From contig NZ_JAPJZK010000001.1 of assembly GCF_026309355.1 (NCBI RefSeq), positions 3,554,501 through 3,618,500 on the forward strand: DNA of 64,000 nt, read 5' to 3'. Within the stretch, counting starts at the first letter, position 1. Every line of letters starts with the position of its first letter. The position numbers were made by a program, and so were the translations under genes. The notes beneath the pieces were generated by a model, which worked only from the letters and a program-made list of their open reading frames with translations, was not told the origin of the DNA and did no database searches. Source of the stretch: Spartinivicinus marinus. GTDB taxonomy: Bacteria > Pseudomonadota > Gammaproteobacteria > Pseudomonadales > Zooshikellaceae. Below, piece after piece: positions 34,648 to 43,352 of this stretch.

Positions 34648-34689
34648 AGGATAATTCATCAGATCTATCATTATCTGTTGAATTATCCT
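34648..34689. terminator. Bidirectional hairpin between convergent genes
   Basis: AGGATAATTCATCAGAT (34648-34664) pairs with 34673-34689 with one mismatch around an 8-base loop. It lies between the VCBS-like gene (+) and the YHYH gene (-). There is no clear T-run, but the position and stem length suit termination of both. Confidence 0.65.
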
Positions 34690-34748
34690 AGACTACATAT
34701 TCAATTATACTGGAAAAACCTTCATTCAGACCAATTGGATAGGCGCTA

Positions 34749-35756
34749 CTACTCAATAGAAAAAGAGTGTTTTGCGCTAGCACCTTTTAGGCAGGGCGGT
34801 GTATTTGGAATTGCTTTATTAGATGCATGATAGTGATATACACCAAAAGGATACTCAAGAGTTGGACCAAAGTGACCATTACATTGATCATATTTAGTTT
34901 GTGTCATACCAGGTAAGTCTTTATCTGCATAAAGAGGATACCCATCCATTGCATAGCCAAGAAGTGCATATGAATCTTGGCTAACATTAGAGCAAAAGAC
35001 ATCATAAATATTATTCTTCTTTAACACATGGTTTATTGTTTCAGGCTGCATATGAAAGTGGTAATAGCCGGAGGGGTCCACATGTCCGCCACATGGATCG
35101 ATAGCTGGAACATTACCTGCTACTCCAGTACCTCCATCTGGCAATGGTGCTCCATTAATGACCGAAGGTGCAGGGCCTTCTATAGGGATGCCGTTTAAGG
35201 TAAATCCGACCATATCAAATACAGTATTATTAGGTGAAGGTACTGCTAAATCAGTAGGAAATACTGGAATAGTATAAGTAATGACTAAACTATCATCACG
35301 TTCTGCTTCAAAACAATAATTGAATTCACTATCAGTATTTTTGGGAAGGCTTATTCTTATATTGCCTTCATCATCGACTATATCAAAACCATCATTTTCC
35401 ATAGACTCAAAAAATTGCCTTTTAAGTGCCTGAAAACCTGGATTTGTTATGCCATCGTAGTTATATAATCCACCGATATTATCTAGTGTTTTCGGGCAAT
35501 AAGGCCCATCTGCTATGGGATTACTGTTAAAAGAAAATTGATAACAAACAGTAGACAGATTATTTTCTAGGATGCATGGAATAACTAAAACTTGTTTGAC
35601 AAATGGAATTCTTGTTATAACGGAGTCAAGTAGATGTTTGCTTATTGCTATTGATGAGTTGTCAGCATCAGTAGAGAACGAGCTAGTTAATATAAATAAG
35701 CCAAAGAAGATAGAATTAACATGAATAGACTTTATGCTTATATTCTGAAAAGACAA
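34749..35756 (-). CDS. YHYH-domain secreted protein (copy 1)
   Basis: The open frame extends to 35858 into the upstream HupE gene, but a TTG at 35754-35756 with GCGAG upstream gives a sensible signal peptide (MSFQNISIKSIHVNSIFFG, cleavage near FSTDA). The product has 335 residues, equal in size to copy 2. The conserved blocks are GPYCPKTLDNIGGLYNYDG, GFTLNGIPIEGPAPS, DPCGGHVDPSGYYHFHM and the name-giving YHYH near the C-terminus, with GYAMDGYPLYAD between. Clustered His and Cys suggest metal binding, but the function of YHYH (PF14240) proteins is unknown. Confidence 0.85.
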   Translation of the reverse strand: MSFQNISIKSIHVNSIFFGLFILTSSFSTDADNSSIAISKHLLDSVITRIPFVKQVLVIPCILENNLSTVCYQFSFNSNPIADGPYCPKTLDNIGGLYNYDGITNPGFQALKRQFFESMENDGFDIVDDEGNIRISLPKNTDSEFNYCFEAERDDSLVITYTIPVFPTDLAVPSPNNTVFDMVGFTLNGIPIEGPAPSVINGAPLPDGGTGVAGNVPAIDPCGGHVDPSGYYHFHMQPETINHVLKKNNIYDVFCSNVSQDSYALLGYAMDGYPLYADKDLPGMTQTKYDQCNGHFGPTLEYPFGVYHYHASNKAIPNTPPCLKGASAKHSFSIE

Positions 35757-35791
35757 AGTTGTACTCGCTTTGTGCTGAAAAATATCAAGGC

Positions 35792-36370
35792 TTAAGAAAT
35801 AATAAGATGAAATCCAATTCCTGCGATAGATGCACCAATATAACGAAGCAGCTGCCATCCTTGTTTTATTTTTGAGGCACTAATGCCGATCAAAACACCA
35901 ATAATATGAATGCCTGCTGTACCAATAATAAATCCAACAGCGTATAACTGTGGTTCCGCTAAAAATGGCATCTCAGTACCATGGGCATGCCCATGAAAAA
36001 TGGCAAATATTCCAACAAAAAAAATTGTTATGATAACGGGGATTTTCTTGTCCGCAGCAAGGGCAACACCCAAAATAAGTACTGAAAATGCTATACCTAG
36101 TTCTACAGAGACTAATGCTACTTCATTTATTCCAAGTATCCCTCCCATTAGCATAAAGCTGACAAAGGCTAAAGGAATTGTCCAAATAGTATTTCCTCCT
36201 ATTTGAGCACTTAAAATCCCTACACTCAACATCGCTAATAAATGATCAAAGCCAAGCACTGGATGGGCTAAGCCTGCACCAAAGCCTCCTCCAAATCCTC
36301 CTTCGTGACTATAACCTATATTAGGGTAAAAAATTAAACTACTTAGTAAAGCACCAACTATTTTTTTCAT
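35792..36370 (-). CDS. HupE/UreJ-family membrane protein
   Basis: A 192-residue protein with signal peptide-like N-terminus (cleavage near GYSHEGG) and about six membrane segments. AHPVLGFDHLLAMLSVG and the His-rich IFHGHAHGTEMPF are the HupE/UreJ signatures. Family members are nickel (or cobalt) permeases or secondary metal carriers next to hydrogenase or urease genes. Neither enzyme is present here. Its neighbours are YHYH proteins and multicopper oxidases, so the metal may be different. It lies 35 bases upstream of YHYH copy 1 on the same strand and is probably co-transcribed. Confidence 0.9.
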   Translation of the reverse strand: MKKIVGALLSSLIFYPNIGYSHEGGFGGGFGAGLAHPVLGFDHLLAMLSVGILSAQIGGNTIWTIPLAFVSFMLMGGILGINEVALVSVELGIAFSVLILGVALAADKKIPVIITIFFVGIFAIFHGHAHGTEMPFLAEPQLYAVGFIIGTAGIHIIGVLIGISASKIKQGWQLLRYIGASIAGIGFHLIIS

Positions 36371-36398
36371 ATTAAAGTGACTATAAATATAATAGGAA

Positions 36399-36458
36399 GC
36401 CTGTTACAAACAGTGGCAACAGGCATGTATATATACCCTATATTTTGAGGGGGTATAT
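36399..36458. promoter_or_regulatory. Two adjacent hairpins upstream of hupE-like gene
   Basis: GCCTGTT (36399-36405) pairs with AACAGGC (36418-36424). ATATACCC (36431-36438) pairs with GGGTATAT (36451-36458). They lie between two minus-strand genes and could be a terminator plus an operator-like site, or remnants of the TATACCC-ended repeat. Confidence 0.45.
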
Positions 36459-36477
36459 GGCTATTTCATTACGTTAA

Positions 36478-36825
36478 TTAATTTGATTGAGGTCTTACAG
36501 TTGATATTCGCTTAATAGTGCACCGTTCTCTAAAGTATTTATCCTCCTCCATTAGCACAATATCAACGGGCGTTTCATTTTTAAAAGCTGTTAAGGCAAA
36601 TTTAATGAGATGCTGTCTATCTTCTGTATTTCTGATAGCTGCACGAGTAATATCACAATTTGGTGAATTATAGCCACCTTCAATCTGTATTTGAACAAGA
36701 TTAGAGTGGATATCATCGTCAGGTCCAGAAAAGCTAATGCCTGTAATTTTACCTGATGCGTTAGTTAAAGAATGAGCTGATAATAAAAAAGCCATTATTG
36801 CAATATTAGCTAATTTTTTCTTCAT
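36478..36825 (-). CDS. Small secreted protein in the YHYH cluster
   Basis: A 115-residue protein with signal peptide (cleavage near SLTNA-SGK). The mature domain of about 90 residues is predicted beta-rich, with two Cys (SPNCDIT and RERCTIK) that could form one disulfide. Sequence blocks are ISFSGPDDDIHSNLVQIQIEGG and IKFALTAFKNETPVDIVL. I do not recognise a named family with confidence. It lies between the two YHYH genes on the same strand (45 bases after copy 2), so it is likely part of the same transcription unit. Confidence 0.65.
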   Translation of the reverse strand: MKKKLANIAIMAFLLSAHSLTNASGKITGISFSGPDDDIHSNLVQIQIEGGYNSPNCDITRAAIRNTEDRQHLIKFALTAFKNETPVDIVLMEEDKYFRERCTIKRISTVRPQSN

Positions 36826-36870
36826 TATTGAATTCCTTTTATATTGTTAGCGCATTTATTGCTGTGTAAA

Positions 36871-37857
36871 TTATTCAATAACCAGTTGATCTTTAGCAAG
36901 ATTGCCTTTTAGACAGGTTGGTATGTTTACTGGTGAGTTGATATCTGCATGATAATGATATTCCCCCCAAGGATAGTGCAAAGTAGGGCTGATATGTCCA
37001 TTGCACTCATCAAGATCTGTAGGGGGTATTCCTGTAAATTCGAAACTGCCATAAATAGGAAAACCGTCCATTGCATAACCAATTAAGTCTGAGTCGAATT
37101 TTTGATGCACTCCCTGACATTGGGTGTCATAAATATGGTTTTTTATAAATATGTTATTTATTGTTTCTGGAAATATATGTGAGTGATAGAAACCTTCATT
37201 TATATGTCCACCACACGGGTCTAATGCAGGGATACTCCCCCCACGTTGACCATCAGGTCCTGTGACCACAGAAGGAGGCAAGCCATTGATAGGTAATCCA
37301 ATCAGTGAAAGCCCAACTATATTTGATGCACTACTCATTGGTGTTGGTTCTGCAGCATAACTTGGATATGCTGGAATATAATAGGTCAATTTTAAACTGT
37401 AGTCATGCTCTGCTTCAATACAGTAGGCATATTTAGGATTAGGGGGTTGTCCTGGTATTGCTAATGTAAATCGAATATTGCCTTGGTCATCAACAATGTC
37501 GTAACCATCTTTTTCCATGTCTTCAAAAAGATCTCTTTTCAGCACTCTTAGACCAGGGTTGGTTTTGCCATCATAAATATAAATACCCCCTACATCATTT
37601 ATTGTTTTAGGGCAGTAAGGCCCATCTTTTATAGGATTACTCTTCACTGAAAGCTCAAAACACAATGCTTCTTGATTGTTTTCAAGTGTGCAATTCACTA
37701 GAGATATATTTTTTAAGAAGTGTTCTGTATTGAAATATGCTGGATTAAGGACTACGGATTGAGGTGTATAAGTGTTTACTATTGGTTTGGCGTTGCTAAT
37801 CTCTGTAAATACAGTAGAAATAAAAACTATATTTAATAGTTTGTAAAAATTATTCAT
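36871..37857 (-). CDS. YHYH-domain secreted protein (copy 2)
   Basis: A 328-residue protein with signal peptide (cleavage near ISNAKP). It is a clear paralog of the protein at 34749-35756: GPYCPKTINDVGGIYIYDG, DYDIVDDQGNIR-like region, PSVVTGPDGQRGG, DPCGGHINEGFYHSHIF, GYAMDGFPIYG and EYHYHADI are shared. Both carry many His, Cys and acidic residues consistent with metal binding in the periplasm or at the surface. It is first in the minus-strand unit and divergent from the multicopper oxidases. Confidence 0.87.
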   Translation of the reverse strand: MNNFYKLLNIVFISTVFTEISNAKPIVNTYTPQSVVLNPAYFNTEHFLKNISLVNCTLENNQEALCFELSVKSNPIKDGPYCPKTINDVGGIYIYDGKTNPGLRVLKRDLFEDMEKDGYDIVDDQGNIRFTLAIPGQPPNPKYAYCIEAEHDYSLKLTYYIPAYPSYAAEPTPMSSASNIVGLSLIGLPINGLPPSVVTGPDGQRGGSIPALDPCGGHINEGFYHSHIFPETINNIFIKNHIYDTQCQGVHQKFDSDLIGYAMDGFPIYGSFEFTGIPPTDLDECNGHISPTLHYPWGEYHYHADINSPVNIPTCLKGNLAKDQLVIE

Positions 37858-38510
37858 GCGAATTTCCTTATGTCCATCTTATTATATTTTAACTACGCTT
37901 AAGCTTTGCATGATAAGATGATGGTAATATACAATATAAAACTTCTGATTTATTATGCACTTAATATCAACAAGGTATAAAACAGTCAAATGCCTTTACG
38001 TAATATTTACACTGATGCATTAGTTGCATGACTCCTAAAAGTAATAAAGCAAGCATATAACCTAATAGGCTTATATGCTGTAAAATATATGTCATGCATT
38101 GGTAATGCTTGGTTGATTGTAAAGCTTATTGATGGTGTTTGATTAATTTGCTAATAATTTTATTCCGGTAGTGGTTTGATATATGCTAGTGCAAATATTG
38201 GTTTACTCAATTGGCTTTAAAGTAGTCTGCTTTATAGTAAGGTTTATTTTTGTAAGTATAATCTGGCTAGGTTGAAAAATCTGCAATTAAAAAAATAAAT
38301 GAAAAATAGGTCGCTATATTTTATAAATAACTAGTATACCCAGAGTGTAGGGTATATCTCTTTAGAGCTGTTGGTTTTTGTCTGAATTTTTGTGGCTTTG
38401 CTTTTTTCTGAAAGGGTTTTTGAAAGGGCTTTTGAAAGTCAGTTGATGGATATTTCTGAAAGTTTTTTGAGTTAACATAGTGTTTATTGAAAATATTAAG
38501 GACAACAAAG
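37858..38510. promoter_or_regulatory. Divergent control region between YHYH and multicopper oxidase genes
   Basis: About 650 AT-rich bases. A palindrome TATACCC-N8-GGGTATA lies at 38333-38354; it may be an operator or a fused pair of repeat termini. At about 38395-38430 a short tandem of TTTTTGAAAGGG-like units occurs. The oxidase ribosome binding site AAGGAC is at 38498-38503. No gene is convincing. Confidence 0.5.
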
Positions 38511-40085
38511 ATGAAACGTCGTACTTTTGTCAAAGGACTAAGTTTTGGATTGACTGCTGTATCAGCAGGTACCGCTGCTGTAAACCTTTTAAGTTCAGCT
38601 GAATCTCTTAAAGCAAGTCAATTAAAAGCAATAAGTGACTACAATCAACTGAATATTCCTCCACTGCTTGAGAATCCCTATTCTACACGTTATAAAGTTC
38701 CTCCTATGTATGTTCAGGATACATTTCATGAATTTTATCCTGGTAAACCCGCTAGTGCCGTAGGAATTTCTACATTATATAGCCAGTGTTCTTATTTAGG
38801 TCCCACTATAAAGGTTAAAAGAGGTGACATTGTTGATTTTGAAATGTACAACTTCCGTCAAGAGGAAGTGACCAATCACTGGCATGGTCTGCATATACCT
38901 GGTTATATAGATGGGGGGCCTCATCAAGTTATTAATGTTGGTGAGAAACTGTGTACAACGATGCATATTAATCAAGAGGCATCAACGAACTGGTATCATT
39001 CACATACTTGTGAAAAAACAGCCGAACAGGTATATATGGGGCATGCAGGTATGTTTATCATTGAGGATGAGCATTCAAAAGCCCTTGGGCTGCCTGACCT
39101 ATATGGCGTAAATGATATCCCTGTTATCTTTCAAGATAAAATAATTGATGACACTGGTCAGCAAATATATGACACGAGAGGAAAGCCTGTATTCCTTGGG
39201 GATAAATATTTAGTCAATGGTACCTTAAACCCCTATAGTATTGTGCCACCAGGATGGGTAAGGCTTAGAATTCTCAATGCATCAAATGGTAGAGATTTTG
39301 AAATTTTCTTTTTGGATGAGCGTCCATTTTGGGTTATAGCTTCAGATGGTGGTTTTTTAAATCAGCCAGTTAAAAAAGACAGTTTATTAATACCACCAGG
39401 TGAACGGTTTGAAATTATGGTTAACTTTACGGGTGAGCCTGGCATTATCAGTAATTTTTATGCTAAAACAATCATTGATTTGCAATATGAAGAAGAGTTT
39501 GAACTATTATGTTTGGTAACAAGTACTGTCCCTGGCCCGCTTGCAACTTTGCCAGAGCAGTTAAGGCATGAATTCATTGATTGGGAAACAGCTGCAGCTA
39601 ATGCTCCATCGGTAACCAGGAAGTTTAATTTGAGTGCAAGTGCAGATATGTCTGAACATTACATTAATGATAAGCTATTTGATATGCGAGTGATTAATCA
39701 TGCAATTCCTATCGATACTTATGAGGTTTGGGAAATAACCTCGACAAGTGGTCCTCATCCGTTTCATGTTCATGGTTGTTCATTTTTAATTTTATCGATT
39801 AATGATAAACCTCCTGGTATGGAGTATCGTGGTTGGAAAGACGTAGTACATCATACTCCGCCAGATATACCGCCGGGTACACAACCAGAAGCTGGACAGG
39901 TATTCTCTGCAAAAATTTTGATAAAATTTAGCTACCCAACATATCGTAACCCTAATAATCCTGTTAAGGGTAAAGAAGCCGCTAAGGTATTAGCTAATCA
40001 TATGCCTTATATGTACCATTGTCATTTTTTAGAGCATGAGGATAAGGGAATGATGGGACAGTTTACAGTTTATCATGATAAGTGA
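38511..40085 (+). CDS. Multicopper oxidase, Tat-exported, all copper ligands present
   Basis: ATG 38511 follows AAGGAC and opens with a twin-arginine signal (KRRTFVKGLSFGLTAV). The 524-residue protein has the three-cupredoxin laccase/CotA-like layout. All four copper motifs are intact: HWHG (His123, His125), WYHSH, HPFHVHG, and HCHFLEHEDKGMM with type-1 Cys504. It should oxidise phenols, amines or metal ions such as Cu(I) or Mn(II) in the periplasm, reducing O2 to water. It is followed after 51 bases by a paralog with degraded ligands, and is divergent from the YHYH/HupE unit. Confidence 0.93.
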   Translation: MKRRTFVKGLSFGLTAVSAGTAAVNLLSSAESLKASQLKAISDYNQLNIPPLLENPYSTRYKVPPMYVQDTFHEFYPGKPASAVGISTLYSQCSYLGPTIKVKRGDIVDFEMYNFRQEEVTNHWHGLHIPGYIDGGPHQVINVGEKLCTTMHINQEASTNWYHSHTCEKTAEQVYMGHAGMFIIEDEHSKALGLPDLYGVNDIPVIFQDKIIDDTGQQIYDTRGKPVFLGDKYLVNGTLNPYSIVPPGWVRLRILNASNGRDFEIFFLDERPFWVIASDGGFLNQPVKKDSLLIPPGERFEIMVNFTGEPGIISNFYAKTIIDLQYEEEFELLCLVTSTVPGPLATLPEQLRHEFIDWETAAANAPSVTRKFNLSASADMSEHYINDKLFDMRVINHAIPIDTYEVWEITSTSGPHPFHVHGCSFLILSINDKPPGMEYRGWKDVVHHTPPDIPPGTQPEAGQVFSAKILIKFSYPTYRNPNNPVKGKEAAKVLANHMPYMYHCHFLEHEDKGMMGQFTVYHDK

Positions 40086-40136
40086 AATAATCTTGTTGAA
40101 AGAAAAATAAAAACAAGCTCTATATGGGGAAGTGAA

Positions 40137-41663
40137 ATGGATCGACGGCAGTTTTTCACTGTTGTTTCAGGTGTAGGGTTATTAAGTGCTTTCTATTCTT
40201 GTAGTCGACAGAAAAATGGTGATATTAAGTATGAAATTACAAGTAACGATAACTTACTATTTATTCCGCCATTACTATATGAACCACTAGCTGACTTTTA
40301 TCAGCTACCAGATATATTGATTAGGAATACTTATCATCACTTTTTTTCTCAACAAGCGTCGACAGCGATTGGAATGTCAACTAGTCAGCAAACAGTCAGT
40401 TATTTAGGTCCTACGATTAAATTTAAACGAGGTGATGTTGTTGGAATAAAAGTCAAGAACCAAACGAATGAGATCACCATGAATCACTGGCATGGTTTGC
40501 ATATTCCTAGCAATGTTGATGGTAGTCCTCATCAAATGATAAGCCCAGGAGAAAGTTGGAGGGTGACCATGCATATCCAACAGGAAGCAGCAACTTGCTG
40601 GTATCATCCTCTTAACTATAGTGTAGGATCAAAACAGCTTTACTCAGGATATGCTGGAATGATTATTATCGAAGATGAGCATAGTATGTCCTTAAATTTA
40701 CCTACTACTTATGGCCTTGATGATATACCACTTATTTTTCAAGACAAAAACTTTAATGTAGAAGGCCAACAAATATACAATAGTCAGCCTGGTAAGCTCT
40801 TTAAGGGAGATACGTTAGTAGTCAATGGAACAGTTAATCCCTATATATCAGTTGCACCTGGTTGGATTCGACTTAGATTATTAAATGCATCTAATAGCCG
40901 TATCTTTGAACTTTCATTATCTGAAAAAAAAGCGTTTTATAAAATTGCTTCTGATGGAGGACTATTAAATGAACCTGTAGCAATGACAGCAGTAACACTT
41001 GCTCCTGAAGAACGGTGTGAAATTATGCTTTTTTTGAAGGAAAAACAAAATAATATTGCTATGTTGGCCATTGATAAAGTAGACACTAGTTTTTCAATGG
41101 TTGCTCTTAAAATAAAAGTTGAAGATATTGCATGTACTGAAACTGTACTACCAAATCAGCTAAGATCAAGCAAACTAACGGTTAACTATGCATTAGCTAA
41201 TTTACTTCCAGTTAACAAACAGATAAATATACAATCCAATAACTTATCTAGTGAGCAATTTAAAAGTAATATGCTATTCGCTGCTGATAAAATTGAAAAC
41301 AACTCAACACGAGAAGAAAACGAAATTTGGGAAATATCATTATCAGGTGTTTACTCTTTTCATGTGTACGGTGGGTCATTTTTAATAATTAGTATTGATG
41401 GGCAAGAGCCAGAGGTTGACTATAGCGGGTGGCAAGATACGCTGATTTTCTCTAAAAATTTAGCTAGACTAAAGGCTATCCAAAAAATAAAAATATTGAT
41501 AAGGTTTAATTTTTATACTTATCGTCAAGGTGTTAATCGTTTTCAGGCGGGAATCCATCCTTCAAACCTAAAACTCCATGTTCCTTATTTATATTACTGC
41601 CGCTCTTTAGAACAAAGTGGTGTCAGTAAAATCGGCCAATTTTCTGTGACAGATAAGGTTTGA
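40137..41663 (+). CDS. Degenerate multicopper oxidase paralog
   Basis: This 508-residue intact frame is clearly homologous to the preceding oxidase (shared SYLGPTIKFKRGD, HWHGLHIP, AGMIIIEDEHS, VNGTVNPY, RLRLLNASN). It starts with a twin-arginine-like signal (MDRRQFFTVVSGVG) ending in a possible lipobox (YSC). Motif I HWHG is kept (His117). Motif II reads WYHPLN, motif III YSFHVYG, and motif IV YCRSLEQSGVSKIG (Cys488). Only four of ten His ligands and the Cys remain, so normal laccase chemistry is unlikely. The long undamaged frame and good ribosome binding site (GGGGAAG) argue for a retained non-catalytic role rather than simple decay. Confidence 0.9.
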   Translation: MDRRQFFTVVSGVGLLSAFYSCSRQKNGDIKYEITSNDNLLFIPPLLYEPLADFYQLPDILIRNTYHHFFSQQASTAIGMSTSQQTVSYLGPTIKFKRGDVVGIKVKNQTNEITMNHWHGLHIPSNVDGSPHQMISPGESWRVTMHIQQEAATCWYHPLNYSVGSKQLYSGYAGMIIIEDEHSMSLNLPTTYGLDDIPLIFQDKNFNVEGQQIYNSQPGKLFKGDTLVVNGTVNPYISVAPGWIRLRLLNASNSRIFELSLSEKKAFYKIASDGGLLNEPVAMTAVTLAPEERCEIMLFLKEKQNNIAMLAIDKVDTSFSMVALKIKVEDIACTETVLPNQLRSSKLTVNYALANLLPVNKQINIQSNNLSSEQFKSNMLFAADKIENNSTREENEIWEISLSGVYSFHVYGGSFLIISIDGQEPEVDYSGWQDTLIFSKNLARLKAIQKIKILIRFNFYTYRQGVNRFQAGIHPSNLKLHVPYLYYCRSLEQSGVSKIGQFSVTDKV

Positions 41664-41789
41664 AATTTATATACATGCTTAGCTATTTTAATAAGTGTAA
41701 AAATTTCGTAAATTCTATTGAAACAGTATTATTTTAACCAACATAATCAGTTACTTGTGAGATTTGATTAAGTTTCTTGAGTCCCTTAA

Positions 41790-41838
41790 CCCGTTCACTG
41801 ATCGGCTGTGATCTATACCTAGTGAACGGGCTTTTTTC
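41790..41838 (+). terminator. Intrinsic terminator after multicopper oxidase pair
   Basis: CCCGTTCACT (41790-41799) pairs with AGTGAACGGG (41821-41830), followed by CTTTTTTC. The 21-base loop holds a small GATC/GATC inverted repeat. It separates the oxidase operon from the RND operon. Confidence 0.85.
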
Positions 41839-41984
41839 ATTTCATATTCTACCTGTAATAAAATTTTAGCTAATATTACTTATACATGGATAAGTTCCTC
41901 TAGGGTGTTGATGAAATATTGGACTATATTACGTTGCAGGTGCTTTTTCCATTGCTAAAGGAATGAATTTGCTGGAGTGTATGA

Positions 41985-43352
41985 ATGCTGAATAAATGGT
42001 TGAAGAGTAAATTTAGTTTACCTCTTATTGCTATTGCTGGGTTAACCTTGGCAGCTTTAGCTGTTAAGCAAAAGCCCGAAATTGTTCGTGCTGAACAAAC
42101 AAAAGTATCTCGTAAGGTTTGGTATATTGATGTTGAAGAAATACCGCTTAAAGCAAGAGCAATAGGCTATGGTACTGTTCAGCCGGAAACAACATTAGCA
42201 GCTAATGCACAAGTAGCAGGAAAAGTTGTATATGTTCATCCTGATTTAAAGAAAGGAGGTAGTATCAATAAAGGAGTAAAAGTACTTCAGATTGATACTA
42301 CTGACTATGAGCTATCAATTAGTCAAGCGAAGGCAAACCTGGCTGTCTATCAGGCTAATTTAAAGGAACTGGAAGTTGAAAAGCAAAATACCCAAATCCT
42401 ACGCGAAATTGCCAAGCGTAACTATGAAATAGGAAAAAGTGAACTTGAGCGTAAAAAGCAATTACATAAACAACAATCAGTGTCACAGTCAACGGTGGAC
42501 ATGGAAGAACAGAAAGTTCTTGCATTACAAGAGCAGTTCCAAAGCTTACAAAACACCTTGACTACTTTGCCCAGCCGCCGAGCAGTCATTGAAGCTCAAA
42601 TTATGCAAGCTAGTGCACAATTGAAAGAACAACAAAAAAATCTAGAACGTACGACAATTACAATGCCGTTTAAAGGGCGCATTGGAGAAGTTCATATTGA
42701 CTTAGATGAATATGTTAATACTGGAGCAAAGCTGTTTGATGCAAGCAATATTGGTCGTGTGGAAATTCATGCTCAATTACCTATGAAACACGCCAGGGCG
42801 TTAGTGCTTGGCGTGGATCGTTCAATTCTAACGAGGGAGCCTCCATCCCCTCAAAAGCTTTTACAAGCTCTTAACCTTGATGTCACTGTACGATTAGTGG
42901 GAACTCTAAAAAAAGCCAGTTGGAAAGCAAAAGCTGTTCGCCTTGGTGAAGAGATAGATCAAACCAGTCGTACAGTATCTTTTATTGTGGTAGTAGACAG
43001 TAGTTATGAAAAAGGTATTCCGGGGGAACGACCACCGTTGTTAAAAGGAATGTATACCGAAGTTGAGTTTCAGTCAGCAGCACAACCTCGGATAGTGGTT
43101 CCCCGGCAAGCCATTCACCAGGGAAAGGCTTATCTTGCTAGTAAAGATAATACTTTACAAATAAAGCTGGTAAAAATTGAGTTTTTTCAAGGTGAATTAG
43201 TAGTCATTGCTGAAGGAGTGCAGCCTGGTGATAGGTTAGTAACAAGTGATGTGATTCCTGCTGTTTCAGGCATGCAATTGAATTTGGCGCATAATGAAAA
43301 GCTCCAAGAGACCATTAAGTTATTAGCAAGTGGTAAAGGAGATTTTAAATGA
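41985..43352 (+). CDS. RND efflux periplasmic adaptor (HlyD/MFP family)
   Basis: A 455-residue membrane-fusion protein. The N-terminal anchor is LPLIAIAGLTLAALAV. A split lipoyl domain (QVAGKVVYVHPDLKKGG ... TTITMPFKGRIGEVHIDLDEYV) surrounds a long coiled coil (about 105-215, Lys/Gln/Glu-rich). Beta-barrel and membrane-proximal domains follow (LVVIAEGVQPGDRLVTSDVI). It would link the inner-membrane pump to an outer-membrane channel, which is not encoded here. Its stop overlaps the permease start by four bases (ATGA), so the two are translationally coupled. A GGAG lies seven bases before the ATG. Confidence 0.92.
   Translation: MLNKWLKSKFSLPLIAIAGLTLAALAVKQKPEIVRAEQTKVSRKVWYIDVEEIPLKARAIGYGTVQPETTLAANAQVAGKVVYVHPDLKKGGSINKGVKVLQIDTTDYELSISQAKANLAVYQANLKELEVEKQNTQILREIAKRNYEIGKSELERKKQLHKQQSVSQSTVDMEEQKVLALQEQFQSLQNTLTTLPSRRAVIEAQIMQASAQLKEQQKNLERTTITMPFKGRIGEVHIDLDEYVNTGAKLFDASNIGRVEIHAQLPMKHARALVLGVDRSILTREPPSPQKLLQALNLDVTVRLVGTLKKASWKAKAVRLGEEIDQTSRTVSFIVVVDSSYEKGIPGERPPLLKGMYTEVEFQSAAQPRIVVPRQAIHQGKAYLASKDNTLQIKLVKIEFFQGELVVIAEGVQPGDRLVTSDVIPAVSGMQLNLAHNEKLQETIKLLASGKGDFK

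Noticed and set aside
38321-38533. Minus-strand frame with repeated FQKPFQK units
   Set aside because: It comes from a short TTTTTGAAAGGG tandem on the plus strand, overlaps the start of the multicopper oxidase gene and has no ribosome binding site.
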